A model generated the notes under the pieces. The model searched no databases. It was not told where the DNA came from and saw only the letters and a program-made list of their open reading frames with translations. From the NCBI GenBank assembly GCA_001464255.1, contig LNFD01000356.1:1-5651 (forward strand): a stretch of 5,651 bases of DNA, given 5' to 3'. Of this stretch, positions 5,516 to 5,651 are shown piece after piece; the stretch's first letter is position 1, and each line of letters begins with the position of its first letter. The position numbers and the translations under genes were made by a program. This DNA comes from Actinomycetales bacterium Ga0077552. Its GTDB lineage: Bacteria > Actinomycetota > Actinomycetes > Actinomycetales > Microbacteriaceae.

Positions 5516-5651
5516 CCGGAGACAGCATCCCTCGCCGGTGGGCGAGGAGAGCGAGGGATGCCGCGCTCGCGACGAGCACGGCTCCCATGACCCCGACCGC
5601 CGCGAAGCCGGCGAGCAGGAAGAGCTGCGAGCCGATCGCGGTGGCGAGCGA
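5508..5651 (-). CDS. C-terminal end of an integral membrane protein, possibly an MFS transporter (5' end outside window)
   Basis: Reading leftwards from the window edge, 48 codons stay open to TGA (complement of 5508-5510). The peptide has one strongly hydrophobic stretch of about 28 residues, from LFLLAGFAAVGVMG through VLVASAASLALLA, followed by HRRGMLSPAT. A last transmembrane helix with a basic cytoplasmic tail ending in HRR is common in major facilitator transporters, but the fragment is too short to assign a family. The codons end mostly in G or C, as in real genes here. The gene converges on the SDR gene. If it is a transporter it could serve the same pathway, but convergent orientation gives no proof. 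This frame falls below the size usually listed because it is cut by the window. Confidence 0.7.
   Translation of the reverse strand, partial: SLATAIGSQLFLLAGFAAVGVMGAVLVASAASLALLAHRRGMLSPAT
5525..5561. repeat. 11-bp inverted repeat at the convergent gene ends, possible bidirectional terminator
   Basis: GCATCCCTCGC (5525-5535) and GCGAGGGATGC (5551-5561) are perfect inverted arms around 15 nt. A second, competing stem is nested: CTCGCC (5531-5536) with GGCGAG (5541-5546) and a GGTG loop. The repeat begins 10 nt after the SDR stop and lies inside the coding end of the - strand gene. No T-run follows on either strand, but actinobacterial terminators often lack one. Confidence 0.5.

Overview
The window is GC-rich and gene-dense. 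Codons end almost always in G or C, several starts are GTG, and the order ispF-cysS-rlmB is typical of actinobacteria. The basic N-terminal tail of the RlmB relic and the wording of CysS suggest the family Microbacteriaceae, but this is an inference from recalled protein resemblance and no search was run.

Layout. Positions 3-2658 hold a conserved housekeeping block on the + strand: the 3' end of ispF (isoprenoid MEP pathway), a complete cysS (cysteinyl-tRNA synthetase), and an rlmB-type 23S rRNA 2'-O-methyltransferase gene that overlaps the end of cysS by 8 nt. The rlmB copy is broken. It has an in-frame loss of roughly 38 codons at a junction that looks like a collapsed direct repeat, and a second, frame-changing loss of about 20 or 23 nt, so I call it a pseudogene.

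Positions 2722-5515 hold an accessory metabolic group on the + strand: a ketopantoate-reductase-family dehydrogenase, a two-domain cupin (bicupin) protein, and a short-chain dehydrogenase (SDR)-fold protein that lacks the usual Ser-Tyr-Lys active site. The dehydrogenase and the bicupin-SDR pair each have their own leader. The two leaders carry the same operator-like sequence, GTTCA-N7-TGAAC, which suggests that one regulator, not encoded here, controls both units. The substrate is not evident. The set looks like a small uncharacterised catabolic module: one redox enzyme, one metal-dependent cupin and one NAD(P)-binding SDR-like protein.

At the right edge the last 48 codons (47 residues plus the stop) of a membrane protein on the - strand, perhaps an MFS-type transporter, converge on the SDR gene and overlap its end by 8 nt. 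A strong inverted repeat lies inside this tail. No gene-free stretch exceeds 300 bases; the longest gap (3763-3874) holds the bicupin promoter region and operator. I see no RNA genes, CRISPR arrays, insertion sequences or attachment sites.
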